From Sipunculus nudus (Eukaryota > Annelida > Sipuncula > Golfingiida > Sipunculidae), in the NCBI GenBank assembly GCA_026874595.1, contig CM049320.1:45024714-45088713 (forward strand): a stretch of DNA of 64,000 bases, in the 5' to 3' direction. Made by a program: the position numbers and the translations under genes. This document shows positions 11,257 to 24,200 of this stretch, in pieces (position 1 is the first letter of the stretch; each line of letters opens with the position of its first letter). The notes under the pieces were generated by a model. That model was not told the origin of the DNA. It searched no databases and saw only the letters and a list, made by a program, of their open reading frames with translations.

Positions 11257-11265
11257 ATAGTCATG

Positions 11266-11990
11266 TTGTATGCACGATAAATTCGTGTGTCGTGCGCGTC
11301 GTGCGTATAGCCGATCCCTTTACAGTGACTATAGAATTAAATTTTTCCCTTCCTCCAACTTAAAATGACTATTTACGGAATTAAACGTATCATGTTAGAC
11401 TTGATATTCATTAATTGCATTAAATGCGGCAATATCCAGGCGCCGCATATACAGCTTCAGAGTAAACTGGAGAACTAATAATCTTTGTCGGGAAAAAAAA
11501 TCATGTACTAGTAAATCAAATATTGCGTTTATGACAAGAAAACTGTAAGCAATCTAAGCAAGATATAGTACTTTATTCGAATGACCAGGAAATTCAGCTA
11601 AATATTATGTTTTTGTATATAAACAAGACTCACTTTTAAAACTTTGTAACCCCTTCGCTTGAAACTGTCTCAGAATCTGAAACAATGAACTGCGTGACCT
11701 TTGCTCGCTGAGCCAACACGGCCCGTTACCACTGGTTACACATGTGGCTGCCGGCAAGCCGTGGCTGGGGGAAAACCCAGACCAAAAATCGTTCCCCGCG
11801 TATCACCGTTTATTAGGACAATGTATATTCTTCTAATCAACATTTAACGTGGATGAACACTGTTTAAGTGGAATGTTATATGTGCATTTGATAAGAATAT
11901 CTTTATTTTATAACGCATAACACATTTTTAGACGAAATATAAGAATTTAATTTTCATGTGGAATGTCTCCAGCTTCCTCAAATCATGTTA
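11266..11990. other. Spacer left of the retrotransposon array
   Basis: Moderately AT-rich with a GC-rich patch at about 11700-11800. No open frame, repeat or RNA gene that I can support. Confidence 0.5.
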
Positions 11991-13278
11991 TGTTACTGCC
12001 CTGACCAGGGCCAGTAATATCCCAGGTTGTTGTAATTTTAGAATTGATAGATAAGTTAAGTAGATTTGTGTTACCATATGTTTTGCCATGTTTGTGGTAT
12101 TTGTTTAATGCACATATGTGTCATCTGAATTAAGTGTCATTTTAAGCAATTAATTTGCGACCTCTGTTGGAAAACCATTATTATATGTATCACATTTATT
12201 TCATGCAGTGACTTTGTGTAGGCTATACCAGTTATTTTAATTTCCTTAATTCAGACGGAGCACCAGGCTTCATGTGCTGTTTATTGTTTGAGCTAGCCAG
12301 CCGGGTGGTAATTTATCATGCTGTGGCTGGTGTCCAGCCATACCGACAGCTCACCAGCTTGTACAGTGCTTCACAGGGTCAAAGATACAAAATTGTCACT
12401 GCTCTCAGCTCGTGGGACAGGGGGTACTCTCGATAGCCCCGTGTTATGTTACTGTTCCCAGGCCGCCTGGGTATTTTAGGTATGCCCCGAGACAAGGGTG
12501 GGGTCAGTTGGCAACAAGTGTTAGTTTAAGTCACTTTACTGTTGTGTACATGTAAAGATTTAAGGTCACCGTTACGGCACCCTAGTCAAAGACTCAATGT
12601 CATCATAATGTGTGGGTCAAGTCAATAATAGCGCACAAGTCTGTGAGTATTTCATTTTTATACATGTCATTTTAATTCAGTATGGTTTATTCAAATATAA
12701 CAGGACATATATAGTGTTAGGGGCGGTAATCTTGCCCAGTGTATTTTCTTGGCTGTCAGATCAGGTCAAGCCGTTGCTTCCTTTGATGTTAAACTTTCAT
12801 GTTGTAACTGTTTATAATTTTGTGTCATGTTGACAGGATATCTGTGAGAATTTGTCAGGTTATAGTAATACAATGTTGCCATTTTGATAATTTATGAAGT
12901 GAGTCTCATACAGTGTTAAGATAACTTGTTTATGGAAGGTTATGATACAAAATCCAACTTGAATATGAACAAAATTAAATGTTTTATGGGTTCTTATAAA
13001 TGTTTATTCAGCCAGTTTCAAGTTTCAATTTATTCATGATAATGATATATTCTTTATTGGTAATTCAATGCATGTGAACGTTGCTCATGAGTTGACAAAT
13101 CATTTTGTCATTATTATACATCGACATATATGTTATTATCTTATTTGTTGTAGATTCACCATGATCATGATCATAACCCTAACCTTTTATGAAGTGACAT
13201 GCGTGTAATAGCAGTGCAGTAAAATGATATACGTCTACACGTTGTTATGTTTGTATTCTGAAAGACCCGCGCGTTACA
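11991..13278 (+). repeat. BEL/Pao LTR 1
   Basis: 1288 bp, TGTTACTG...GCGTTACA. The right boundary is set by comparison with LTR 5, where homology stops after TTACA. Near the left end TTACTG-CCCT and AGGG-C-CAGTAA form a hairpin (11993-12017). A TATA-like ACATATATAG lies near 12705-12714 and an ATTAAA poly(A)-type signal at 12974-12979; these roles are inferred. A 14-bp palindrome ATGATCATGATCAT lies near 13159-13172. Confidence 0.93.
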
Positions 13279-13315
13279 GTGAATAGACTTAGCAAAATGG
13301 AACACCTTAAGACTA
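13279..13315 (+). promoter_or_regulatory. Short leader and candidate primer-binding region, unit 1
   Basis: Only 18 nt separate the LTR end from the gag ATG at 13297. The usual TGG that begins a tRNA-complementary primer site is not at the LTR edge. The first one is at 13298-13300 (TGGAACACC), inside the gag start. The primer site therefore either overlaps gag or pairs with an internal part of a tRNA. The arrangement is the same in all four units. Confidence 0.35.
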
Positions 13316-16300
13316 CCAGACGTCAGAAAAAGGCAGCTATTACTCGCCACCTAGGGACATTACGTCGCCTTGTTGCTGAGGAAGATGTTGATGAGGTTCA
13401 GTCAAAATTGCGGCAACTTCGTGTATCATTCTCTGAATTTGAGGCCTCACATGACTGTTATAGAAATGCGTTAGAGAATTTAGATGAGATTGATGAGTGT
13501 GAACAGTGGTTCCAGGATGTTGAAAATAGCTACACCTGTGCGTTAAAGGAAGCGAAAACTTGGCTGAAGTCTGCGCTTGATGGCCCCACGGTTGAGCGAG
13601 ATGTCGCAGTAAATGGTGTTGGTGATGAAAAGCCTGTCGCCAGTCAGCAAGATTTAGTCGACCTTCTGAGTATCCCGAAGGTAGAGATTGACAGATTTGA
13701 CGGTAATCCCATTGAATATCAAACCTTTATTGCCATATTTGATGAGACCGTGGACAGTAAATTTGTTGATAGCCAGTTAAAGCTAACCAGATTGTTGCAA
13801 TATACGACTGGGCCAGCTAAAATGTCTATAAAGAATTGTGCTCTGATTGGAGGCGAGGCTGGCTATAAACAGGCGCGGGAGATCCTAAGGAACCGTTTTG
13901 GAGACTCCCACCTGGTGTCGCAAAGGATCATAACAGACCTCAAGTGTGGCAGGAAGGTTGTAAAAGCTCATGAACTGCAACAGCTCGCGGATGAGCTTAC
14001 CATGGCCTTAACAGCTCTGGAAAAACTTGGAAAATATTCAGAGCTTGATACACAGCAAAGTATCATAGACATAGTGCAGCGGTGTCAACCGTATATCCGT
14101 AACCGTTGGAGAAAACAGGCTTTGACTACAAAGAAGGACAAAGACGCGTATCCTACATTTAAAGATTTTGTTGAGTTTGTGAAAATGATCGCATTAGAAG
14201 CCTGTGATCCCGTGTATGGGACTGAAACAGTGAGATCCAGGGATAACCCAAAGAGCGCCATCAGCAATGCGGTGACGAGCTGGCCGTCTGTGAATCCCTC
14301 AATGACGTCAGGACTACAGAATTCTCAGCATGCATCATCAGGTGAGCCCAGACAATCGCGTCCTTGTGTGGTATGTAGTCAAAATCATAGACTGTTTCAT
14401 TGTGACTCTTTCAAAGCCATGCAGCCTGTAGATCGGTTGCAGATTGCTAAAAGAAACAGATTGTGTTACAATTGTTTGTTGGCAGGTCATAGTACCCGTG
14501 AATGTAGAAAAAGATCAGTTTGTACGGTGCCAGGTTGTGGTAGAAAGCATACAAAATTTATTCACGTTGAAGGTGAAAACGGTAAGCAGGCTTCTCATGA
14601 AAATGTTAGTGATGAGACTGGAAGTGATAATCAGGTCAGTGTGAGTAGTAATGCAAGTGTCAACACTGTTAATACCAGTGTCTACTTACCACTAGTTCCG
14701 GTGATAGTCAATGGTCAAACTGAAGCCTACGCTCTGTTAGACACTGGATCTACTAACACATTTGTCAGTCAGCGACTAGTGAGTCAGCTGAAGCTGAAGG
14801 GCACCGCAGCAAACTACGAAATGAATACCCTAAACAACAGTTCGAAAGCATGCTCAAAGATTGTGTCTTTTAATTTAAAATCAGTGGATGGGCATCAAGC
14901 TACAGAAATGAAAAATGTACTAGTGGTACCAAGCATCCCAGCGAAGTATCCTGCCCACGTGATAAACCTACAGAGATATCCTCACTTGCGTGGTCTACCA
15001 ATTCGACAGGTTGATAATGACATACAGGCAGACATCCTTATTGGTATGGACAACGCATATGCCTTGATGCCTCTAGAAGTAAGGAGTGCCCCTGACGACA
15101 GAAATCAGCCTTATGCCATTCGAACCTTGTTTGGTTGGTCTCTCAGTGGACCTATTAATGGTCAGGTGTCTCAGGTAATTAATTCAAATTTTGTGGACCT
15201 CAACCAACAGATAGAGAAGCTATGGAGTATGGAGTCAGTTGATGAAGATGTCACGTCATTGTCACCGGAAGACCGCAAGGTTCTTGATCTATGGCACGAT
15301 GAGATCCGTCATGAAGAAGGTCACTATGTTTTGCCGATACCATGGAGAGATGGGACACCGAAATTAATCAACAACAGGTACGCTGCCACAGTTAGGCTTA
15401 ACAGTCTTCAGAATAAGCTTCGTAAGACCGGGATGGCTGAAGTTTACCAAGAGAACCTTATGAAAATGGTCACAGATGGATATGCTGAGGCTGTTCCAGA
15501 GTCGGAATTGCCCCGCAAAGATGGATTAGTATGGTACCTCCCTCACCATTCAGTCATTTCTGAAGCAAAACCTGGTAAGGTCCGTGTGGTATTTGACTGC
15601 GCAGCAAAACAAGACGGTGTAAGTTTGAACAACCAGTGCTATCAAGGTCCAGACCTGAATAACAAGCTTATACATGTATTGCTTCGGTTCCGACAGTACA
15701 AGTATGCCATTACAGCAGACGTAGAGGCCATGTACCACCAAGTGAAGATCCCTCTAAAAGACAGGGTTGCTCTTCGGTTCCTATGGAGAGAGGGGAATTC
15801 TCTTGTGGAGTATAGGATGACATCACATTTGTCTGGGGGCGTTTGGTGCGCTAGTAGTAGCACCTTTGCTTTACGCAAGACCATCGAAGATACACCTACC
15901 AGTGACCTTGTTAAGGATACTATTCGTAATGCCTTTTATGTGGATGACATGCTAACATCGGTCAAGTCAGCACATGATGCGAGTGAAATCATGACAGGTG
16001 TGAGACAAGCTCTCAAGTTTGGTGGTTTCAACTTGACAAAGTTTATTGTGAATGACACGCAATTACTGCAGAGCATACACAGCAAAGACAGAGCCAAAGA
16101 GGTAAAAGAAATTACCCCGGAAATGCACAGCAAAGCACTTGGCATTCGATGGGATGTCACTGCTGATGCTTTCTATTATGTCAGCAAATATTCGGAGCCA
16201 GAGAATGATGTTACAAAGAGACGGATGCTGAGCCAGCTCTCTTCGATGTACGATCCACTTGGTTTGGTCTCTCCCATAATGCTTCGGGGCAAAATCTTGT

Positions 16301-18511
16301 TCCAGGAAGCAGCCCGTCTCAGATCGTCATGGGATGAACCAGTTAAAGATGATCTGGCTCAAAGATGGTCAAGTTGGCTTATCTCGCTGTCAGATATTCC
16401 CCACCTAAATTTCCCAGATGTGTTATCCCGGAGGAATTTGCCAATGGTGCAGTGGAATTGCACCATTTCTGTGACGCGAGTGGAGTCGGATATGGAGCTT
16501 GTACCTATGTCCGGGTTGTAAATCAATGGGGAAGAGTTCATGTGGCTTTACTTGCTAGCAAGGCAAGATTGGCTCCGATCAAATGCATGACCATTCCTAG
16601 GTTAGAGCTTTCAGCTGCTGTAGTTGCAGCAAAGTTGGATTGCATGATCAGAAGGGAGCTCGACACACCCCTCCTGGAGTCAACGTTCTGGACAGATAAC
16701 CAAATTGTCCTTAATATATCCGGAACGTTTCGAAGAGGTTCAAGGTGTTTGTTGCAAATAGAGTGTCAGTTATCAGAGATCTAAGTTTTCCTGACCAGTG
16801 GCGACATGTCAATGGCCAAGAAAATCCTGCAGATATCTTGTCCCGTGGGTGTGACGTCAAGAGTTTTCCGCAGATGTGGTTCACAGGCCCTCGGCTGCTG
16901 TCTGAGTACAAGAGTTCATGGCCTATCATGACACCCGTTGAGCAAGACATACCAGCAACTGATCCGGAAGTCAAACGAGATTTTTCTCCTACAGAGGATG
17001 TAGCATGTACGTTTGTCAACAATGCCCTCATGGTTGATGGCAGAGGCAGTCAACATCCAATGGAAGCCTTGATGAGTTATTACTCTGATTATTACAAGCT
17101 GAAGAAAGCCATATGCTGGATACTACGAGTCAAGCAGTATCTCAGGGGTGATAAGTCAGTCACAGGAAGTCACATATCAGTCGCCGAGATGATTCATGCT
17201 CGGAACCTAGTCGTCAAACATGTCCAGAATCAAGCCTACCATGAGGAAATCAGAGCACTCGAGCAAGGTAAGGTAGTGTCGAAATCTAACCCACTCTACA
17301 AGCTGACACCTGCTCTGAAAAATGAAATATTAGTTCTTGGTGGGCGGCTAAAGCATGCAGCTATTGAACCCGAGTGCAAGCATCCAGTGATATTGCCAAA
17401 TGAACACAAGTTAGCTGCCATGGTTTTTCGGCAATACCATAACTCAGCCCACCTTGGAATCGAGTGGACTTTGAGTCAAATAAGGAGGAAATATTGGATT
17501 ATAAAAGCAAGGAACCTGATTAAGAAGATAAAGAATGACTGCATCACATGCAAGAAGCTGTATGGGTCACCAATGGTTCAGATGATGGCTGATTTGCCTC
17601 CTGAACGCTGCGAACCTGGAAGTCCACCTTTCACCTATGACGGTGTTGAAATATTTGGACCATTTCTTGTCAAGAGAGGCAGATCCGAAGTAAAACGATA
17701 TGGTTGCATCTACACTTGCTTCACAACCAGAGCCATCCACCTTGAGGTCTTGAATAGCTTGGAATCTGATGCTTTCATAAATGGTTTCTTCAGATTTGTA
17801 TCGAGGAGGGGGTCCCCGCGTAAAGTTTGGTCAGATAACGGCACTAACTTCGTGGGCGCACGTACTGAGTTATCTAAAGGTCTTCGTCAGTTAGATCGTG
17901 GTCAGGTTATCAGGGCTGCTCGTCGTCGAGATATCGAATGGCAATTCAATCCCCCATTGGCATCTCACCAAGGAGGCGTTTGGGAGCGCATGATCAGAAC
18001 CGTTCGGAGAGTTCTGGTGTCGTTGCTAAAAGGAAGTCCAAGAATGACAGACGACGTTTTGAGTACTGTTTTCTGTGAAGCAGAGAACATAGTGAACAGT
18101 CGACCAATTACCAGGTGCAGTGATGACGCGAATGATGATGCCCCGTTGACGCCGAATCATCTCTTGCTTCTAAGAGGCAACCTTCCATTCCCATGGGGAG
18201 AATTCCAAGGTGCTGACGTGTATCGAAAGCAGTGGCGCCACGTACAGCATTTAACGACACAATTCTGGAGAAGATGGACCAATGAATATCTGCCAGAATT
18301 ACAGAAAAGGCAAAAGTGGGTTGAAGAAAGGCAGAATATGAAGACAGGTGATTTAATTTTGATCCTGAGCGAGAACACACCAAGGGGTTCATGGCCTTTA
18401 GGAGTGGTATCGGAAGTAATACCAGGGAGGGATGGCCTAGTTAGAAGTGTCAAGGTTAAGACCAAGACCACAGAGTTGATTAGGCCAATTACCAAAGTGG
18501 TATCCCTGTAA
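13297..18511 (+). pseudogene. BEL/Pao gag-pol, unit 1, two frameshifts and altered integrase site
   Basis: Homologous over its full length to the intact polyprotein of unit 4. The gag, protease and reverse transcriptase frame is open from the ATG at 13297, including three zinc-binding motifs, protease DTG and RT YVDD. One base is missing at about 16406 (CCACCTAAAT versus CACCTCAAAT in the other units) and a second at about 16712, so RNase H and integrase lie in shifted frames; the shifted first frame stops at 16521. The integrase frame then runs to the stop at 18509-18511. The first catalytic Asp of the integrase core is Glu here (codon 17648-17650), and nearby residues differ from the other units. 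Most diverged and certainly inactive as a single-polyprotein gene. Confidence 0.92.
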
Positions 18512-18683
18512 GGATCGCCTGGCATGTAGGTTATTTATTGTATATGTAGGATGCATGCATATAGTGTATAGTATTTTTTATGTTAGATTCACTTATTGAA
18601 GTTTTTTTTATGTACCCTTTTTTTAGCATTAATTTCTGCCTGTATTTGTAACATGGAATCCCTATGTTAAATCAAGTTGATTT

Positions 18684-18695
18684 AAGGCGGGGGAG
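18684..18695 (+). promoter_or_regulatory. Polypurine tract, unit 1
   Basis: AAGGCGGGGGAG immediately precedes LTR 2, the position from which plus-strand DNA synthesis is primed in LTR elements. Identical tracts precede LTRs 3, 4 and 5. Confidence 0.85.
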
Positions 18696-19983
18696 TGTTA
18701 CTGCCCTGACCAGGGCCAGTAATATCCCAGGTTGTTGTAATTTTAGAATTGATAGATAAGTTAAGTAGATTTGTGTTACCATATGTTTTGCCATGTTTGT
18801 GGTATTTGTTTAATGCACATATGTGTCATCTGAATTAAGTGTCATTTTAAGCAATAAATTTGCGACCTCTGTTGGAAAACCATTATTATATGTAGCACAT
18901 TTATTTCATGCAGTGACTTTGTGTAGGCTATACCAGTTATTTTAATTTCCTTAATTCAGACGGAGCACCAGGCTTCATGTGCTGTTTATTGTTTGAGCTA
19001 GCCAGCCGGGTGGTAATTTATCATGCTGTGGCTGGTGTCCAGCCATACCGACAGCTCACCAGCTTGTACAGTGCTTCACAGGGTCAAAGATACAAAATTG
19101 TCACTGCTCTCAGCTCGTGGGACAGGGGGTACTCTCGATAGCCCCGTGTTATGTTACTGTTCCCAGGCCGCCTGGGTATTTTAGGTATGCCCCGAGACAA
19201 GGGTGGGGTCAGTTGGCAACAAGTGTTAGTTTAAGTCACTTTACTGTTGTGTACATGTAAAGATTTTAAGTCACCGTTACGGCACCCTAGTCAAAGACTC
19301 AATGTCATCATAATGTGTGGGTCAAGTCAATAATAGCGCACAAGTCTGTGAGTATTTCATTTTTATACATGTCATTTTAATTCAGTATGGTTTATTCAAA
19401 TATAACAGGACATATATAGTGTTAGGGGCGGTAATCTTGCCCAGTGTATTTTCTTGGCTGTCAGATCAGGTCAAGCCGTTGCTTCCTTTGATGTTAAACT
19501 TTCATGTTGTAACTGTTTATAATTTTGTGTCATGTTGACAGGATATCTGTGAGAATTTGTCAGGTTATAGTAATACAATGTTGCCATTTTGATAATTTAT
19601 GAAGTGAGTCTCATACAGTGTTAAGATAACTTGTTTATGGAAGGTTATGATACAAAATCCAACTTGAATTTGAACAAAATTAAATGTTTTATGGGTTCTT
19701 ATAAATGTTTATTCAGCCAGTTTCAAGTTTCAATTTATTCATGATAATGATATATTCTTTATTGGTAATTCAATGCATGTGAACGTTGCTCATGAGTTGA
19801 CAAATCATTTTGTCATTATTATACATCGACATTTATGTTATTATCTTATTTGTTGTAGATTCACCATGATCATGATCATAACCCTAACCTTTTATGAAGT
19901 GACATGCGTGTAATAGCAGTGCAGTAAAATGATATACGTCTACACGTTGTTATGTTTGTATTCTGAAAGACCCGCGCGTTACA
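18696..19983 (+). repeat. BEL/Pao LTR 2
   Basis: 1288 bp, shared by units 1 and 2. It groups with LTR 1 at several variant sites (TTAGTTTAAG, GCGGTAATC, TTTATTTCATG) against LTRs 3-5. Private changes include GCAATAAATT, which creates an AATAAA. Confidence 0.93.
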
Positions 19984-20001
19984 GTGAATAGACTTAGCAA
20001 A

Positions 20002-21249
20002 ATGGAACACCTTAAGACTACCAGACGTCAGAAAAAGGCAGCTATTACTCGCCACCTAGGGACATTACGTCGCCTTGTTGCTGAGGAAGATGTTGATGAG
20101 GTTCAGTCAAAATTGCGGCAACTTCGTGTATCATTCTCTGAATTTGAGGCCTCACATGACTGTTATAGAAATGCGTTAGAGGATTTAGATGAGATTGATG
20201 AGTGTGAACAGTGGTTCCAGGATGTTGAAAATAGCTACACCTGTGCGTTAAAGGAAGCGAAAACTTGGCTGAAGTCTGCGCTTGATGGCCCCACGGTTGA
20301 GCGAGATGTCGCAGTAAATGGTGTTGGTGATGAAAAGCCTGTCGCGAGTCAGCAAGATTTAGTCGACCTTCTGAGTATCCCGAAGGTAGAGATTGACAGA
20401 TTTGACGGTAATCCCATTGAATATCAAACCTTTATTGCCATATTTGATGAGACCGTGGACAGTAAATTTGTTGATAGCCAGTTAAAGCTAACCAGATTGT
20501 TGCAATATACGACTGGGCCAGCTAAAATGTCTATAAAGAATTGTGCTCTGATTGGAGGCGAGGCTGGCTATAAACAGGCGCGGGAGATCCTAAGGAACCG
20601 TTTTGGAGACTCCCACCTGGTGTCGCAAAGGATCATAACAGACCTCAAGTGGTGCAGGAAGGTTGTAAAAGCTCATGAACTGCAACAGCTCGCGGATGAG
20701 CTTACCATGGCCTTAACAGCTCTGGAAAAACTTGGAAAATATTCAGAGCTTGATACACAGCAAAGTATCATAGACATAGTGCAGCGGTGTCAACCGTATA
20801 TCCGTAACCGTTGGAGAAAACAGGCTTTGACTACAAAGAAGGACAAAGACGCGTATCCTACATTTAAAGATTTTGTTGAGTTTGTGAAAATGATCGCATT
20901 AGAAGCCTGTGATCCCGTGTATGGGACTGAAACAGTGAGATCCAGGGATAACCCAAAGAGCGCCATCAGCAATGCGGTGACGAGCAGGCCGTCTGTGAAT
21001 CCCTCAATGACGTCAGGACTACAGAATTCTCAGCATGCATCATCAGGTGAGCCCAGACAATCGCGTCCTTGTGTGGTATGTAGTCAAAATCATAGACTGT
21101 TTCATTGTGACTCTTTCAAAGCCATGCAGCCTGTAGATCGGTTGCAGATTGCTAAAAGAAACAGATTGTGTTACAATTGTTTGTTGGCAGGTCATAGTAC
21201 CCGTGAATGTAGAAAAAAGATCAGTTTGTACGGTGCCAGGTTGTGGTAG
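20002..21249 (+). CDS. gag: BEL/Pao Gag, unit 2 (ends just after the zinc knuckles)
   Basis: 415 codons from the ATG at 20002. The N-terminal half is rich in charged, probably helical sequence, followed by a DUF1759-type gag region (from about residue 127) and cysteine motifs CX2CX3HX4C and CX2CX4HX4C. A run of six A at 21213-21218, where units 1 and 4 have five, moves the frame so that it terminates at 21247-21249. The third Cys/His motif and all of Pol are then in the +1 frame. This either inactivates the unit or makes a two-frame gag/pol. Two adjacent bases are swapped in a gag codon pair (LKWCR versus LKCGR), a difference private to this unit. Confidence 0.85.
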   Translation: MEHLKTTRRQKKAAITRHLGTLRRLVAEEDVDEVQSKLRQLRVSFSEFEASHDCYRNALEDLDEIDECEQWFQDVENSYTCALKEAKTWLKSALDGPTVERDVAVNGVGDEKPVASQQDLVDLLSIPKVEIDRFDGNPIEYQTFIAIFDETVDSKFVDSQLKLTRLLQYTTGPAKMSIKNCALIGGEAGYKQAREILRNRFGDSHLVSQRIITDLKWCRKVVKAHELQQLADELTMALTALEKLGKYSELDTQQSIIDIVQRCQPYIRNRWRKQALTTKKDKDAYPTFKDFVEFVKMIALEACDPVYGTETVRSRDNPKSAISNAVTSRPSVNPSMTSGLQNSQHASSGEPRQSRPCVVCSQNHRLFHCDSFKAMQPVDRLQIAKRNRLCYNCLLAGHSTRECRKKISLYGARLW

Positions 21250-24200
21250 AAAGCATACAAAATTTATTCACGTTGAAGGTGAAAACGGTAGGCAGGCTTC
21301 TCATGAAAATGTTAGTGATGAGACTGAGAGTGATAATCAGGTCAGTGTGAGTAGTAATGCAAGTGTCAACACTGTTAATACCAGTGTCTACTTACCACTA
21401 GTTCCGGTGATAGTCAATGGTCAAACTGAAGCCTACGCTCTGTTAGACACTGGATCTACTAACACATTTGTCAGTCAGCGACTAGTGAGTCAGCTGAAGC
21501 TGAAGGGCACCGCAGCAAACTACGAAATGAATACCCTAAACAACAGTTCGAAAGCCTGCTCAAAGATTGTGTCTTTTAATTTAAAATCAGTGGATGGGCA
21601 TCAAGCTACAGAAATGAAAAATGTACTAGTGGTACCAAGCATCCCAGCGAAGTATCCTGCCCACGTGATAAACCTACAGAGATATCCTCACTTGCGTGGT
21701 CTACCAATACGACAGGTTGATAATGAAATACAGGCAGACATCCTTATTGGTATGGACAACGCATATGCCTTGATGCCTCTAGAAGTAAGGAGTGCCCCTG
21801 ACGACAGAAATCAGCCTTATGCCATTCGAACCTTGTTTGGTTGGTCTCTCAGTGGACCTATTAATGGTCAGGTGTCTCAGGTAATTAATTCAAATTTTGT
21901 GGACCTCAACCAACAGATAGAGAAGCTATGGAGTATGGAGTCAGTTGATGAAGATGTCACGTCATTGTCACCGGAAGACCGCAAGGTTCTTGATCTATGG
22001 CACGATGAGATCCGTCATGAAGAAGGTCACTATGTTTTGCCGATACCATGGAGAGATGGGACACCGAAATTAATCAACAACAGGTACGCTGCCACAGTTA
22101 GGCTTAACAGTCTTCAGAATAAGCTTCGTAAGACCGGGATGGCTGAAGTTTACCAAGAGAACCTTATGAAAATGGTCACAGATGGATATGCTGAGGCTGT
22201 TCCAGAGTCGGAATTGCCCCGCAAAGATGGATTAGTATGGTACCTCCCTCACCACTCAGTCATTTCTGAAGCAAAACCTGGTAAGGTCCGTGTGGTATTT
22301 GACTGCGCAGCAAAACAAGACGGTGTAAGTTTGAACAACCAGTGCTATCAAGGTCCAGACCTGAATAACAAGCTTATACATGTATTGCTTCGGTTCCGAC
22401 AGTACAAGTATGCCATTACAGCAGACGTAGAGGCCATGTACCACCAAGTGAAGATCCCTCTAAAAGACACGGATGCTCTTCGGTTCCTATGGAGAGAGGG
22501 GAATTCTCTTGTGGAGTATAGGATGACATCACATTTGTTTGGGGGCGTTTGGTGCGCTAGTAGTAGCACCTTTGCTTTACGCAAGACCATCGAAGATACA
22601 CCTACCAGTGACCTTGTTAAGGATACTATTCGTAATGCCTTTTATGTGGATGACATGCTGACATCGGTCAAGTCAGCACATGATGCGAGTGAAATCATGA
22701 CAGGTGTGAGACAAGCTCTCAAGTTTGGTGGTTTCAACTTGACAAAGTTTATTGTGAATGACACGCAATTACTGCAGAGCATACACAGCAAAGACAGAGC
22801 CAAAGAGGTAAAAGAAATTACCCCGGAAATGCACAGCAAAGCACTTGGCATTCGATGGGATGTCACTGCTGATGCTTTCTATTATGTCAGCAAATATTCG
22901 GAGCCAGAGAATGATGTTACAAAGAGACGGATGCTGAGCCAGCTCTCTTCGATGTACGATCCACTTGGTTTGGTCTCTCCCATAATGCTTCGGGGCAAAA
23001 TCTTGTTCCAGGAAGCAGCCCGTCTCAGATCGTCATGGGATGAACCAGTTAAAGATGATCTGGCTCAAAGATGGTCAAGTTGGCTTATCTCGCTGTCAGA
23101 TATTCCCCACCTCAAATTTCCCAGATGTGTTATCCCGGAGGAATTTGCCAATGGTGCAGTGGAATTGCACCATTTCTGTGACGCGAGTGGAGTCGGATAT
23201 GGAGCTTGTACCTATGTCCGGGTTGTAAATCAATGGGGAAGAGTTCATGTGGCTTTACTTGCTAGCAAGGCAAGATTGGCTCCGATCAAATGCATGACCA
23301 TTCCTAGGTTAGAGCTTTCAGCTGCTGTAGTTGCAGCAAAGTTGGATTGCATGATCAGAAGGGAGCTCGACACACCCCTCCTGGAGTCAACGTTCTGGAC
23401 AGATAGCCAAATTGTGCTTGCGTATATCCGGAACGTTTCGAAGAGGTTCAAGGTGTTTGTTGCAAATAGAGTGTCAGTTATCAGAGATCTAAGTTTTCCT
23501 GACCAGTGGCGACATGTCAATGGCCAAGAAAATCCTGCAGATATCTTGTCCCGTGGGTGTGACGTCAAGAGTTTTCCGCAGATGTGGTTCACAGGCCCTC
23601 GGCTGCTGTCTGAGTACAAGAGTTCATGGCCTATCATGACACCCGTTGAGCAAGACATACCAGCAACTGATCCGGAAGTCAAACGAGATTTTTCTCCTAC
23701 AGAGGATGTAGCATGTACGTTTGTCAACAATGCCCTCATGGTTGATGGCAGAGGCAGTCAACATCCAACGGAAGCCTTGATGAGTTATTACTCTGATTAT
23801 TACAAGCTGAAGAAAGCCATATGCTGGATGCTACGAGTCAAGCAGTATCTCAGGGGTGATAAGTCAGTCACAGGAAGTCACATATCAGTCGCCGAGATGA
23901 TTCATGCTCGGAACCTAGTCGTCAAACATGTCCAGAATCAAGCCTACCATAAGGAAATCAGAGCACTCGAGCAAGGTAAGGTAGTGTCGAAATCTAACCC
24001 ACTCTACAAGCTGACACCTGGTCTGAAAAATGGAATATTAGTTCTTGGTGGGCGGCTAAAGCATGCAGCTATTGAACCCGAGTGCAAGCATCCAGTGATA
24101 TTGCCAAATGAACACAAGTTAGCTGCCATGGTTGTTCGGCAATACCATAACTCAGCCCACCTTGGAATCGAGTGGACTTTGAGTCAAATAAGGAGGAAAT

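Noticed and set aside
12612-12833. 73-codon open frame within the LTR, repeated in LTRs 1-4 with membrane-like peptide
   Set aside because: It starts at GTG, not ATG; it is conserved only because LTRs are copies; LTR 5 loses it by a single T deletion; and the DNA is AT-rich U3/R sequence.
21213-21219. Classic -1 slippery heptamer A AAA AAG at the gag/pol junction of unit 2
   Set aside because: The heptamer is in the right phase, but the Pol frame is +1, not -1, so a -1 slip would not reach Pol.
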